DNA of 64,000 bases, from the NCBI RefSeq assembly GCF_004341165.1, contig NZ_SLZR01000001.1, forward strand, positions 62,001-126,000, read 5' to 3'. Position 1 is the first letter of the stretch. The number at the start of each line of letters is the position of its first letter. The DNA is from Reinekea marinisedimentorum. Lineage in GTDB: Bacteria; Pseudomonadota; Gammaproteobacteria; Pseudomonadales; Natronospirillaceae. Below are positions 53,814 through 63,140 of this stretch, piece by piece. The position numbers and the translations under genes were made by a program. The notes below the pieces were generated by a model. The model was given only the letters and a program-made list of their open reading frames with translations, searched no databases and was not told the DNA's origin.

Positions 53814-55022
53814 TTACACCATATTGGCAACACTCATAACGTTACTAGCCGGTCGGCCTTGAGCCAGTTCATTGGCCATAAACTTCATATGGTTATCGAT
53901 ATGGCTGAAAATCTTCTTGTAACCGGCACACAAAATACTGTGTGGTACGCCTTTCTCATCCGTTAAAAAACGGTGTTTCGGACAATCTCCGTAGCAGGCA
54001 AACAGATAGCTGCACTCCTGACAGGTACGGCTGATATTGGCTTTATCGTTACCGAATTTATTTTGCTGTTTACTGCCGTGAGTTTTATTCAGTTTGCCCT
54101 GCAAAATATTGCCAATCTTATGATCACGATAAACGTAATGGTCGCAGGAATAGATATCACCGTTCTGCTCAATCACCATGGCATCGCCACAGGTTTTCTG
54201 AAAAATACACTGGCTGCTCTGCCGGCCGCTCCAGGCTGCTAAGGTACTTTCAAACAGCTGAATAAATACCTCTGAAACATCGTTGCGCACCCACTCATCG
54301 AAAATACTGTTCATGAAGTCACCGAATTCGTTGGCATCGACACTGAACGGCAGACACTCGGCACTGTGTGTGGAAGCGATCAGATCATTGAGGCTTTCGG
54401 CACCTTGCAACGCGCGGCTTTCAACCACCGGAATGTACTGCTGGTAGTGCGAGCCGATCTCTTTTAAAAACCGGTACACCGCTTTCGGGTGCTTAACATT
54501 AATATTGTTAATAACGGTTAGGGTGTTGAATGGAACATCGTATTGCTTCAGCAGCTCAACGGCCCGCATAACCTTTTTAAAGGTCGGCTTGCCCGTTGCC
54601 GTCAGCCGATAGGCGTTATGCAATTCTTCGGGGCCATCGACAGACAGGCCCACCAGAAAATTATGTTCTTTTAAAAATTGACACCACTCTTCGTTCAGCA
54701 CAATGCCATTGGTTTGCAGGTTATTACGGATGGTTTTGCCATTGGCAAAGCGCTGTTGCAGGGCAACGGCCTTGCGGAAAAAACCCAGCCCGGCGAGCGT
54801 CGGCTCACCGCCCTGCCAGGCGAATTCCACCTGCGAAGTCGGCTGGCTGTTGATGTAATTTTTTATGTAGGCACGCAGAACCTCGTCACTCATGGCATCG
54901 CTGGGTTTTGCATTTTTTGCGCGTGGCAACTGCCGTTCTTTTTCCAGATAAAAGCAATAGTCGCAATCGATATTGCAGCTAAAACTGGTTGGCTTTGCCA
55001 TCAGGTGAAAGGGTTTTGCCAC
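53814..55022 (-). CDS. Anaerobic sulfatase-maturating enzyme (radical SAM)
   Basis: A 402-residue radical SAM enzyme that converts a Cys (or Ser) of sulfatases into formylglycine. The SAM cluster motif is CNIDCDYC (C16, C20, C23). The SPASM domain has the auxiliary-cluster cysteines in CIFQKTCGD, NGDIYSCDHYVY and CQECSYLFACYGDCPKHRF. The sulfatase directly upstream (54 bases), with a Cys-type motif, is the evident substrate. It is the last of five genes on this strand. Confidence 0.92.
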   Translation of the reverse strand: MAKPFHLMAKPTSFSCNIDCDYCFYLEKERQLPRAKNAKPSDAMSDEVLRAYIKNYINSQPTSQVEFAWQGGEPTLAGLGFFRKAVALQQRFANGKTIRNNLQTNGIVLNEEWCQFLKEHNFLVGLSVDGPEELHNAYRLTATGKPTFKKVMRAVELLKQYDVPFNTLTVINNINVKHPKAVYRFLKEIGSHYQQYIPVVESRALQGAESLNDLIASTHSAECLPFSVDANEFGDFMNSIFDEWVRNDVSEVFIQLFESTLAAWSGRQSSQCIFQKTCGDAMVIEQNGDIYSCDHYVYRDHKIGNILQGKLNKTHGSKQQNKFGNDKANISRTCQECSYLFACYGDCPKHRFLTDEKGVPHSILCAGYKKIFSHIDNHMKFMANELAQGRPASNVMSVANMV

Positions 55023-55076
55023 GCATCACTCCATTATGAACTTGTGTAAAACAGACGCATCCTACCGAAAGCGACG

Positions 55077-56384
55077 CTACTGGGTTGCCAACTGCTGATA
55101 GCGCTGCTGCAGGCTGGCAACAATGGCAGCCTCTTCAGCAGAGATGCCATCGGCTAACAGATCGTCGGCTTCTTTTGGGTCTGTTGCCAGGTTGTACAAT
55201 GCCGGCTGCTCTCCAATCTGCATCAACAGTTTGTAATCGCCCTGACGCATCGCCCAGCCAAACACATCGGAAGGCTTAGCCTCGCTCATATCACCAAAGT
55301 GCTCAACGTAAACGAAGTCTCGCTGCGTTGCATTGCCGTACAGCGCCGGCTCAAAGCTGAAGGAATCCTCGGCTTCGGCTTCAACACCGAGCATGGCAGC
55401 GATGGTAGTAAACATATCGCTGGTTTGAACGAAGGCCGGGCTTCGGCCGCTCTCAATGCCCGGGCCGGTGACCACCAGCGGCACGTTCACGCCGGATTCA
55501 AAGATCGTGCCCTTGGCTTTGTGATCACCATAGAAATCATCGACGACCTGATTGGGTGTGCCGTTGTCGCCGACAAACATAATGATGGTGTTATCGCGAA
55601 CGCTCTGATCCATCGACGCCAGCAGGCGGCCTATCTCGGTATCCAGCGCTTCCAGCATGGCGTTGTAGTACGGCAATGGATTTTGCTTAATATTCCGTTC
55701 GGTATTGGGCAGATCATCGGCACTGTGAAGATCGTTCGGTGGCAGATGGAACGGCGAATGCGGTGCGTTGTAGGCCAGCCAAAGGAACCAGGAGTTATCC
55801 TGATCATTGATCCATTCCAGCGCTTCATTGGTCATCGCTGTGGTTGAGTATTGGTTAACGTCGACCTCTTCAGCAGCGGTTACGGCTGTCCACTTGTAGT
55901 AGTCACGAACGCCGCCCTTAAACAGCCCCCAGAAATCTGAAACCCCCAGTTCAGCCGGATGATTCAGGCTGTCATCTGAACCGGCAAGGTGCCACTTGCC
56001 CAGAAGATTGGTGCTGTACTGACTCGCTTCGAGTACATCAAACAGGCTGTTTGCGTCGGCAGACAAACCATTGGTGCCCTGGGGCGGAATGGCCGCACCA
56101 ACCCCGGTACGAAAGCCATACTGACCGGTCAAAATGGTTGCGCGGGTGGGTGAACAGACCGGTGCCGAGTAGGCGTTATCGAACACCATACCCTGCTGAC
56201 ACATGGCCTCAATATTCGGCATCCTGGCCTGCTGGTTACCCATGGCATAGCAGTTGGAGGCATCGATACCCATGTCGTCTGCAATGATCAGAAGAACGTT
56301 GGGGGCCGCCTGAGCCAGCGAAAGACCCGGCAGGGCCACCAATGCAGCCGTGCCGATGTAGGTTGATAGTTTAGAACGCTTCAT
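55077..56384 (-). CDS. Secreted type I sulfatase (S1 family)
   Basis: A 435-residue exported sulfatase. Signal peptide about 1-26 (cut after AQA). The formylglycine motif is CSPTR (C77 to R81) with GQYGFRTG following; metal residues D36 and D37 lie in LLIIADDMG, and a second set in FVGDNGTPN. The Cys-type motif matches maturation by the adjacent anaerobic enzyme. Substrate is a sulfate ester, probably on a polysaccharide or aryl compound; not determinable. It follows the DUF4956 gene by 103 bases on the same strand. Confidence 0.92.
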   Translation of the reverse strand: MKRSKLSTYIGTAALVALPGLSLAQAAPNVLLIIADDMGIDASNCYAMGNQQARMPNIEAMCQQGMVFDNAYSAPVCSPTRATILTGQYGFRTGVGAAIPPQGTNGLSADANSLFDVLEASQYSTNLLGKWHLAGSDDSLNHPAELGVSDFWGLFKGGVRDYYKWTAVTAAEEVDVNQYSTTAMTNEALEWINDQDNSWFLWLAYNAPHSPFHLPPNDLHSADDLPNTERNIKQNPLPYYNAMLEALDTEIGRLLASMDQSVRDNTIIMFVGDNGTPNQVVDDFYGDHKAKGTIFESGVNVPLVVTGPGIESGRSPAFVQTSDMFTTIAAMLGVEAEAEDSFSFEPALYGNATQRDFVYVEHFGDMSEAKPSDVFGWAMRQGDYKLLMQIGEQPALYNLATDPKEADDLLADGISAEEAAIVASLQQRYQQLATQ

Positions 56385-56487
56385 GACGCTTCCTTTTATT
56401 TGACCGGCCTAGCTTCACACTCAATATAGGCTGAAATAATCAAGAAGCGTATGGGTTATGTATAGAAACAGACCTTCTTAACCTGTT

Positions 56488-57114
56488 CTAAACTTTCACT
56501 GCCTTATAAGAGCCACTGCTGCCCTCCGGTGTTTGCTGCGTTTTACCCTGATTGCGGTACGTGACCTCCAGCAAAGCGGTATCGCGCAGAAAATCGATAT
56601 TCTCGATCTTCACCTGCACAATGTTCAGCCCGGTACGCTGACGCAGGTCGGCAAACAGTTCTGCAGTATGTTGTGGTTTGATGTTCTCAATTTTCTCATA
56701 CTGAATTGATTGCTTTGCATAGCGGTCGCTGACAAAGGCTGAATCGACAACGAAGGCGGTGCCGCACAACAGAATATTCAGTGCGATCATTTGTACCGGC
56801 CCCATTTGCGCCACGGCGGTAAGCAGGGAGATGGCAATCACCAGGAACAGATAGGTCATCTCTTTAATTGAGATAGATTCGGTTCGGTAGCGCAACATGG
56901 TGAACACGGCAAACAGGCCAAATGCGAAGCCCATCGACATATCCACGCCATGCAGAAAATAAATGACGATAAAGACGCCAATACCAAACAAAACAAATGA
57001 GGCCGCAAAGGGGGCATTGCGGGTAGAACGGAAATAGCTGCCATAACTGATCAGCGCAACAAAAAAAGCTGTAATTGAAAAGCGCAGCAAAAAATCTAAG
57101 TCAAACGTCGGCAT
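56488..57114 (-). CDS. DUF4956 membrane protein
   Basis: A 208-residue inner-membrane protein: four or five helices in the first half (about 9-125, including AASFVLFGIGVFIVIYFLHG) and a soluble C-terminal domain (about 130-208) with alternating strands. The family is DUF4956, which occurs with VTC-type polyphosphate polymerases and CotH-kinase proteins in many bacteria. Function unknown. It lies 79 bases after the VTC gene. Confidence 0.85.
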   Translation of the reverse strand: MPTFDLDFLLRFSITAFFVALISYGSYFRSTRNAPFAASFVLFGIGVFIVIYFLHGVDMSMGFAFGLFAVFTMLRYRTESISIKEMTYLFLVIAISLLTAVAQMGPVQMIALNILLCGTAFVVDSAFVSDRYAKQSIQYEKIENIKPQHTAELFADLRQRTGLNIVQVKIENIDFLRDTALLEVTYRNQGKTQQTPEGSSGSYKAVKV

Positions 57115-57193
57115 GGGGTAATGCTCCTTAAAGGGTTAGTGTTTTCATAGCTTTATCTGAACGTCCCTGTCTGTTTACTTCTTAATCCAGTGG

Positions 57194-57952
57194 TTAATGA
57201 ATGCGCTGCTCTGATAATTTTCGCAGCACCGGTTTAAAGCGGTTGACCTTAATCTCATCACCGTAGAGCAAGGCACAGCCGATGCAGTACTTACTGAAGC
57301 CCGTTTGGGTCATGTGAGGGACTTCCCGTAGAGAAAAGAACGGCGAATTCTTGGTGCTTTTCGCCTGCTTCAATTCGGCAATACACAGGCTGTTCAGGTG
57401 AAGTTTTTTCTGGCCATTGCTGGAATACCACAAGTTAAAATCAATGGTCAGCCGCTCAGCTGAATCTTCATTGGCCAGTGCAATACGGTTGTAGCCACTG
57501 TGTTGCGTGACCACCATCTTTGAATAATCAATACCAACTGCACTGGATACAAAATCGGCTGGTTGCCGGCTGCCCTGCAGGTTATCCAGACAGACGCGGG
57601 TTTTGTGGGTGCGGCGCTGATTGGTTTTATGCTTCACCTCCAGAAACGAGGTTTGCGTGTCGGTGTAATTGCGCTGACGCACCTTATAGCGGTTGAGCTT
57701 GCCGTTGTGGTGGTCGAAATAGAACTTCATTTCCGGTGTATCCAGGTACTGGTTTTTATAGGTGGAAACTCTGCAGCCATTTATATCCAGCACACGATAG
57801 TGGCCCGTTAGCTGTTGCAACATATTAGGCAGCCAGCTCACCGGGAACATGAATTTGCTGTCGACACGATTCATCAGATTGGCTTTTTTTAAATCATCCA
57901 GGCCATAACCGGCAAAGCCTGATAACCGTGAATTAATGTTTTTTTCTAGCAT
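57194..57952 (-). CDS. VTC-domain polyphosphate polymerase-like protein
   Basis: A 252-residue protein with the VTC / triphosphate-tunnel-metalloenzyme domain. Key residues seen: R29-V-D-S-K33, YLDTP (69-73), RYKVRQR (88-94) and FLEVKHK (103-109), the basic/acidic side chains that line the tunnel and hold triphosphate and metal. VTC4 in yeast makes polyphosphate from ATP; the bacterial homologues' reaction is not proved. No membrane helix is visible, so it may work with DUF4956. I used the ATG at 57952; an upstream GTG (57976) lacks a ribosome site. Confidence 0.85.
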   Translation of the reverse strand: MLEKNINSRLSGFAGYGLDDLKKANLMNRVDSKFMFPVSWLPNMLQQLTGHYRVLDINGCRVSTYKNQYLDTPEMKFYFDHHNGKLNRYKVRQRNYTDTQTSFLEVKHKTNQRRTHKTRVCLDNLQGSRQPADFVSSAVGIDYSKMVVTQHSGYNRIALANEDSAERLTIDFNLWYSSNGQKKLHLNSLCIAELKQAKSTKNSPFFSLREVPHMTQTGFSKYCIGCALLYGDEIKVNRFKPVLRKLSEQRIH

Positions 57953-58041
57953 TTTTTTACTCGCAGCAGTCACCACCAGGAACCGGAATTGGTCTTGGTG
58001 GTGAGTGATTAAGGGTTAAAGGATGAGTGTTGGCTTTGCTG

Positions 58042-60657
58042 TTAGCGCTGCCCGGGCGATGTACCGCCACCGCTACCCACGGTTGAGCAATAGCCACTGC
58101 CCGTACCGGAAGACGGCGCCGTTCCGTTCAGCTGCTGCACCATGTTACTGACGCGGTAGCTGATGAAACTGGTCAGGCCGTAAAAGCCCTGGTAGTCACT
58201 GTTCAGATTCGATTCAAAGCCGTCAATGCCGTAGAAAGAGGTTGGATCATTGGCGACGTCTTCGCGGATCAACGCGGCCATCTCATCCACCCAGCTTTCA
58301 AAGCTGTTGGTTGCCAGCGCGCCATCAATCAGGGTTTGCAGATAACCGTGATAGCTTGCCAGGTTGTCATCGGAGGCAAAGCTTTTCTCGATCAGCGGGC
58401 GCTCGGCCATGCTGACACTGGTCGGCTCATCGATGTACAGCTCGCGCAAATCGTTGCTGCAGCCTAAATCAAAGGTGCCGAACGACTCGTTGAAATCCCA
58501 GGGGAGCAATGTGAACACGCCATCCTGTTCATAAAAATAATAGTTATGGGCGTAGTAGCCGTGATAGCTGTCGAGGTTTGAAAGCGAAGTACTGACGGCC
58601 ATGTAACGCATCAGCGTATCGTAGTCGATCACGTCGTCCGGCTCGCCGTAGTTCAGCTCATCAATAAAGTTGATGAAGGCACCGTGATCGGTGGTGTCGT
58701 CGTTGGTTTCCACATCAACACCGCTGTAGTCGGTGAAGCTGTCGCTGATCCACAGCAGATCGCTGCCGGTGCCATCCGGCTTGTACATATCGCCTTCAGC
58801 ATTCTGGTAATGGTCTTCCAGAAATTCACCGTCAACCGCCTCAACCATCAGGTACAGGCCATGCCGTTCATCATTAATGTAGAGGTTCACGAAAGCGCGG
58901 CGCGGCGCGGGTACATCCAGCTCATCCATCAGCTCATAGGCGATGTATTCGCGCAGGTAGCTGGGGTCGTTGTAGGAGTTATTGAGCACAAACTTCTTCA
59001 GTCCAAGCAACTTCTGGCCATCGACGTACTCGTTCATATCCACCTTAAAGCTGTAGCGCTCGCTGCCCATATTGGCCACGGCATCCAAACTGGAATTACC
59101 CTTGGCCCGAAAGGCTACGTCTTCCAGCGTCACGCCTTTGTAGCTGACGTCGGCGTAGTAATAGGTTTCATCGACGGCGTTTTCCAGCAGGTCGGACCAG
59201 TCGGCGCTATCCAGGGTGATATAAACCGATTCCACGGTATCGCTGCTGAACACCTGGGCGGCCTCATTGGCACTGCCGGCAGTAGGCTCAAGGGTATCCT
59301 GCACCCAGCTGCCATCCGGTGACAGACCATAGCTGTAACCTTCGGGAACGTCGCTGGCATCCCAGTCCAGGTAATCAACCGTTTCGTCGTCATAGATCAG
59401 GCTCAGCTCATCGCTGTTGCCCAGTTTAAACGGGACATAATCACTGCCGGGGTCTGTTTCAGTGGCGTAGATGACCCTGTATTCACCGGCTCCGAGCGTG
59501 ACATCCGGCAAGGCAGCTTGCTCGTCAGAATCGGCATCGATCACCGCGTAATCGGCCAGATAAATGGATTCGTCGCTGTTGTTATACAGCTCAAACCAAT
59601 CATCACCGCCGTTTGCATCGTTGGCGACGACCTCGTTGATTAGCAATTGAGTACGCTCAGCAACGGCATTGCCAGCCGCCGCAGTTGGCGTCAGGGTTTG
59701 CACACCATCGCTTCCATCCGGGTAACGGCCATAGCTGTAGTTGATCAGTGCATCGCCCTTACTCCATTCAAGCTTATCGATCAGGTCATCACCCTCATAC
59801 AGGCTGACTTCATCACTGCCACCCAGCTTAAAGGCGACTGTTTCGTAGTCATCCAGCGTATCAGTGGTGGCGTAGATGCGGTAAAACTCACCGGCGGCCA
59901 GCGTGACATTCGGCAGACTTAGCCGGTCGGAGCTTTCATCGGCCAACGTGTAATCTGACAGATTAACGCTGCTACTGCCGGTGACGTATAGCTCCAGCCA
60001 GTCGTAACCGCCGTCGGCATCCTGCGCGACAATCTCATTAATGCGCAGCTGTGCATCGTTGTTCACAATGGTGTCGAGCTCAACCGCTTCGTCATCCGAC
60101 GCTTCGTTGCTGGCACCCTGTGTGGGTGAAAGGGTTTGTGCATCGCCGGTGCCATCGGGCAGCAGGCCGTAGCTGTAGCCTTCATCGGCATCGCCGTCCT
60201 GCCAGTCCAGGCTATCGACCGCTACACCATCCTGATACAGCGTTACGGCATCATCGGAACCGAGCTTAAAGGTCACGTAATAGCCGCTGTCCAGAGTGAC
60301 ATCGTCTGCATCATCAACGGCTTCAATGACCAGATAGTCACCGGCACTGAGCACTACATCGGGCAGGCTCTGGGCTTCGTGATCAGCATCGTCATCCACC
60401 AGGCTGTATTCAGACAGATCCACGCTGCCTTCGGTGACGTAAAGCTCGATCCAGTCATTACCAGACACCGGTTTGGCGACAATTTCATTTATGACCAGGG
60501 TGCCGCTGTAGCTTACCGAATCGCTCGAATCATAGTTCGTCAGCGAGCCATCGCTGTCAGCACCTGGCTTGGCTTCTGCTTGACAAGCACTGAGCGCCAA
60601 CTGGCTGGTTAGCAGTATCAACAGGGTTTGGCAGTTAATCTTGTTCATAGGCTTCAT
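58042..60657 (-). CDS. CotH-kinase lipoprotein with three lamin-tail domains
   Basis: An 871-residue, strongly acidic lipoprotein. Signal with lipobox LSAC (C25). Three lamin-tail (LTD) domains follow at about 53-186, 203-331 and 337-466, each starting INE[IV]VA and ending YSYG-x-x-PDG, then TL-x-PT. A CotH kinase domain occupies about 474-830, with FRAKGNSS, FVLNNSYNDPSYLREYIAYE and LLPWDFNESFG; the Lys and Asp expected for catalysis are visible. CotH enzymes phosphorylate spore-coat proteins in Bacillus. Here it is anchored outside the cell; substrate unknown. It is first of a five-gene same-strand run. Confidence 0.88.
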   Translation of the reverse strand: MKPMNKINCQTLLILLTSQLALSACQAEAKPGADSDGSLTNYDSSDSVSYSGTLVINEIVAKPVSGNDWIELYVTEGSVDLSEYSLVDDDADHEAQSLPDVVLSAGDYLVIEAVDDADDVTLDSGYYVTFKLGSDDAVTLYQDGVAVDSLDWQDGDADEGYSYGLLPDGTGDAQTLSPTQGASNEASDDEAVELDTIVNNDAQLRINEIVAQDADGGYDWLELYVTGSSSVNLSDYTLADESSDRLSLPNVTLAAGEFYRIYATTDTLDDYETVAFKLGGSDEVSLYEGDDLIDKLEWSKGDALINYSYGRYPDGSDGVQTLTPTAAAGNAVAERTQLLINEVVANDANGGDDWFELYNNSDESIYLADYAVIDADSDEQAALPDVTLGAGEYRVIYATETDPGSDYVPFKLGNSDELSLIYDDETVDYLDWDASDVPEGYSYGLSPDGSWVQDTLEPTAGSANEAAQVFSSDTVESVYITLDSADWSDLLENAVDETYYYADVSYKGVTLEDVAFRAKGNSSLDAVANMGSERYSFKVDMNEYVDGQKLLGLKKFVLNNSYNDPSYLREYIAYELMDELDVPAPRRAFVNLYINDERHGLYLMVEAVDGEFLEDHYQNAEGDMYKPDGTGSDLLWISDSFTDYSGVDVETNDDTTDHGAFINFIDELNYGEPDDVIDYDTLMRYMAVSTSLSNLDSYHGYYAHNYYFYEQDGVFTLLPWDFNESFGTFDLGCSNDLRELYIDEPTSVSMAERPLIEKSFASDDNLASYHGYLQTLIDGALATNSFESWVDEMAALIREDVANDPTSFYGIDGFESNLNSDYQGFYGLTSFISYRVSNMVQQLNGTAPSSGTGSGYCSTVGSGGGTSPGQR

Positions 60658-60978
60658 AAGGCTTTTAATCTCCCGCCTAACATGTGGTCAGACATGGTTT
60701 ATTCCTTTGCAGATTCAATTCATTGAAATGCCGGAAATTGACGGTGCAATGTCAAACCACATCGGCGGCAAATGTTCAGATCATGTACTGTGACAATTTG
60801 ATGTCAGCACATTGAAGATTGAATGATTATTCAGGCAGACCCGTTGATCTAGGAACTGGGTCTAACTGTGACCCTGGCTTTACCTCACCAATACCCGACA
60901 GCGTTTTTTCTGCACATTCGAAGAAGAAACTGCACCGGAGCCGGCGGCTAATTCATTTTTTCGGCAGGTGCAGAAATG
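60658..60978. other. Upstream region of the CotH locus, no gene seen
   Basis: About 320 bases between the CotH gene start and the terminator of the downstream ABC operon (both minus strand). It should contain the promoter of the five-gene run. AT-rich patches at 60690-60740 and 60780-60830; no convincing promoter consensus or gene. Confidence 0.35.
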
Positions 60979-61004
60979 AAAAAGCCCGCAGGACGCGGGC
61001 TTAA
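60979..61004 (-). terminator. Intrinsic terminator of the nucleoside ABC operon
   Basis: On the minus strand, AAGCCCGC pairs with GCGGGCTT around a 5-base loop (8 bp), followed by five T. It lies 25 bases beyond the stop at 61029. Confidence 0.85.
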
Positions 61005-61028
61005 AAAGAAGTGTTTCGACTGAGCCGG

Positions 61029-62015
61029 TTATTCGCGCTCTTTCACATAAGGCTTACCAACCGCCTTCGGTGCAACTGCGGTACCGATGAAGCCACCGAG
61101 CAGGACCACGGTCAGAATGTATGGCAAAGCTTCGATGAACTGGACCGGAATTTCAAAGGCACCGATCATAGCGCCCTGAGAACGGTCAGCAATCGCCTGC
61201 AATACACCAAACATCAAACAGGCCAGCAGTGCACCGCGTGGCCGCCACTTACCAAAGATCAATGCCGCCAGGGCCATATAGCCTTTACCGGCCGACATGT
61301 TCGGCAGGAACTGCGCGGTTACCGCAACAGAAAGGTAAACACCGGCCAGACCCGCCAGAACACCACAGATGATCAGCGCCATGTAACGCATTCTTACCAC
61401 CGAGATACCGGCGGTATCGACCGCGGTCGGGTTTTCACCCACCGCTCGCAGTCGCAGACCAAAGCGGGTACGGAACAGCAGGAACCACGAAGCCGGAACC
61501 GCCAGTAACGCCAGATACACCAGCAGGAAGTGCCCGGAAAGCAGTTCAGAGTAAAGGCCACCGATCACCGGAACATCTTCCAGCGCTTTGGCAAACGGGA
61601 ACACGATTGGCTCAAAGCGGGCATCAATGCCATTGAGCGAATCTACCAGGTTCGGGGTATTACCGCCCTGATGGAACCAGAAATTACCCAGCGAGGCCGT
61701 TAAGCCCGCCGCCAGAATATTAATGGCCATACCGGAAACCACCTGGTCGCCACGGTGTGTCACTGTGGCAAAGCCATGCAGCATGGCAAACATGACCGAA
61801 ACAAACACACCGGCCAGCAAGCCCATCCAAGGCGAGTTAGTAATATAGGCTGCCGCCGCGCCGGCAAAGGCACTGGCCAGAATTTTACCTTCCAGTGCAA
61901 TGTTCACGACGCCGGAGCGTTCAGAGAACATACCCGCCAGCGCGGCAAAGATAAGCGGCGTGGATACACGCAGGGTGGCATCCAGAATCAGAATGATATT
62001 GTTAAACAGATCCAT
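61029..62015 (-). CDS. ABC transporter permease (nucleoside/BMP type)
   Basis: A 328-residue permease with about nine helices, of the BPD_transp_2 type found with BmpA-like binding proteins. LRLRAVGENPTAVDTAGISV is the family EAA-like loop. It forms the channel with the permease encoded 3 bases upstream. Family members import purine nucleosides (NupABC-type). Confidence 0.9.
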   Translation of the reverse strand: MDLFNNIILILDATLRVSTPLIFAALAGMFSERSGVVNIALEGKILASAFAGAAAAYITNSPWMGLLAGVFVSVMFAMLHGFATVTHRGDQVVSGMAINILAAGLTASLGNFWFHQGGNTPNLVDSLNGIDARFEPIVFPFAKALEDVPVIGGLYSELLSGHFLLVYLALLAVPASWFLLFRTRFGLRLRAVGENPTAVDTAGISVVRMRYMALIICGVLAGLAGVYLSVAVTAQFLPNMSAGKGYMALAALIFGKWRPRGALLACLMFGVLQAIADRSQGAMIGAFEIPVQFIEALPYILTVVLLGGFIGTAVAPKAVGKPYVKERE

Positions 62016-62018
62016 GGA

Positions 62019-63140
62019 TCAGGCCCCCTTCGCTTCTTGTTTGCCGACCAGTTGCGACAGTTTCAGATAAGCATTCTCCACCGGATGCTTGGTCATGTGC
62101 TCAAGCGCACCGGAGAACAGAATAACCAGGCCCTGCAACACCACGATGATGCGTGGGTCGACGCCGTATTCAAACTGCAATTCACCACCGCCCTGATACA
62201 AAAAGCCAAACAGCAGGCTGGCTAAGACGATACCGATCGGGTGGTTACGGCCCATCAGCGCGACCGCAATACCGGTAAAGCCCATGCCATTCACCAGGCT
62301 CAGCTTGATCTGGTGCGCTTCGCCCTGAACAACATTCAGTGCAAAGAAGCCGGCCAGCATGCCGGAGATGAGCATGGTCATGATGATGGTTTTATTCAGA
62401 TTAATACCGGCATATTCTGCAGCAGAAGCGTTCTGGCCCAGGGAGCGGATTTCATAGCCCCACTTAGTACGCCAGATAAAGAAGTAAACGAATACCGAGC
62501 AGATCAGCGCCCAGATGATCGACAGGTTAAGCGGTGAACGCTGCATCTTAATGCCCATCGTTCCGGCCAGTTCCCAGATCTTCGGGATCCAGCTGGCTTC
62601 ATGGAACACCGCGCTTTCTACCGCCATAGAACCTTCCGGCTTAAGTACTTCCACCAGCAGGTAAGCCATAAACGACGCCGCGATAAAGTTGAACATGATG
62701 GTGGTAATCACCACGTGCGAACCACGTGTGGCCTGCAGCCAGGCCGGGATGAAGGCCCACAGTGCACCAAACAGGCCGCCCGCGATAATGCTCAATGGCA
62801 GCAACAGTAAGAACGGGATTTTGCCGCCGAGCAGCAGACACACCAGACCAACACCCAGCGCGCCCACATATGCCTGACCCTCACCGCCAATATTAAACAG
62901 GCTGGCATGGAAAGCGACTGCCACGGCTAGGCCGGTAAAGATAAAGCTGGTGGTGTAGTAAAGGGTGTAGCCCCAGCCATAAGAGCTGCCAAAAGCACCA
63001 TAGGCCATGGTCTTAACTGCATCTATCGGGCTGATGTTGAGATACATAAATACGAAACCGGAAACGATGGCCGCTAACAGGATGTTAACCAGCGGTACGC
63101 CGATAACCGTTACCCAGGCCGGAATGCGTTGTTGACTCAT
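62019..63140 (-). CDS. ABC transporter permease (nucleoside/BMP type)
   Basis: A 373-residue permease paired with the protein at 61029-62015. IRSLGQNASAAEYAGINLNK is the cytoplasmic loop contacting the ATPase. About ten helices. Its start overlaps the ATPase stop by 4 bases; this is the second gene in the visible part of the operon. Confidence 0.9.
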   Translation of the reverse strand: MSQQRIPAWVTVIGVPLVNILLAAIVSGFVFMYLNISPIDAVKTMAYGAFGSSYGWGYTLYYTTSFIFTGLAVAVAFHASLFNIGGEGQAYVGALGVGLVCLLLGGKIPFLLLLPLSIIAGGLFGALWAFIPAWLQATRGSHVVITTIMFNFIAASFMAYLLVEVLKPEGSMAVESAVFHEASWIPKIWELAGTMGIKMQRSPLNLSIIWALICSVFVYFFIWRTKWGYEIRSLGQNASAAEYAGINLNKTIIMTMLISGMLAGFFALNVVQGEAHQIKLSLVNGMGFTGIAVALMGRNHPIGIVLASLLFGFLYQGGGELQFEYGVDPRIIVVLQGLVILFSGALEHMTKHPVENAYLKLSQLVGKQEAKGA

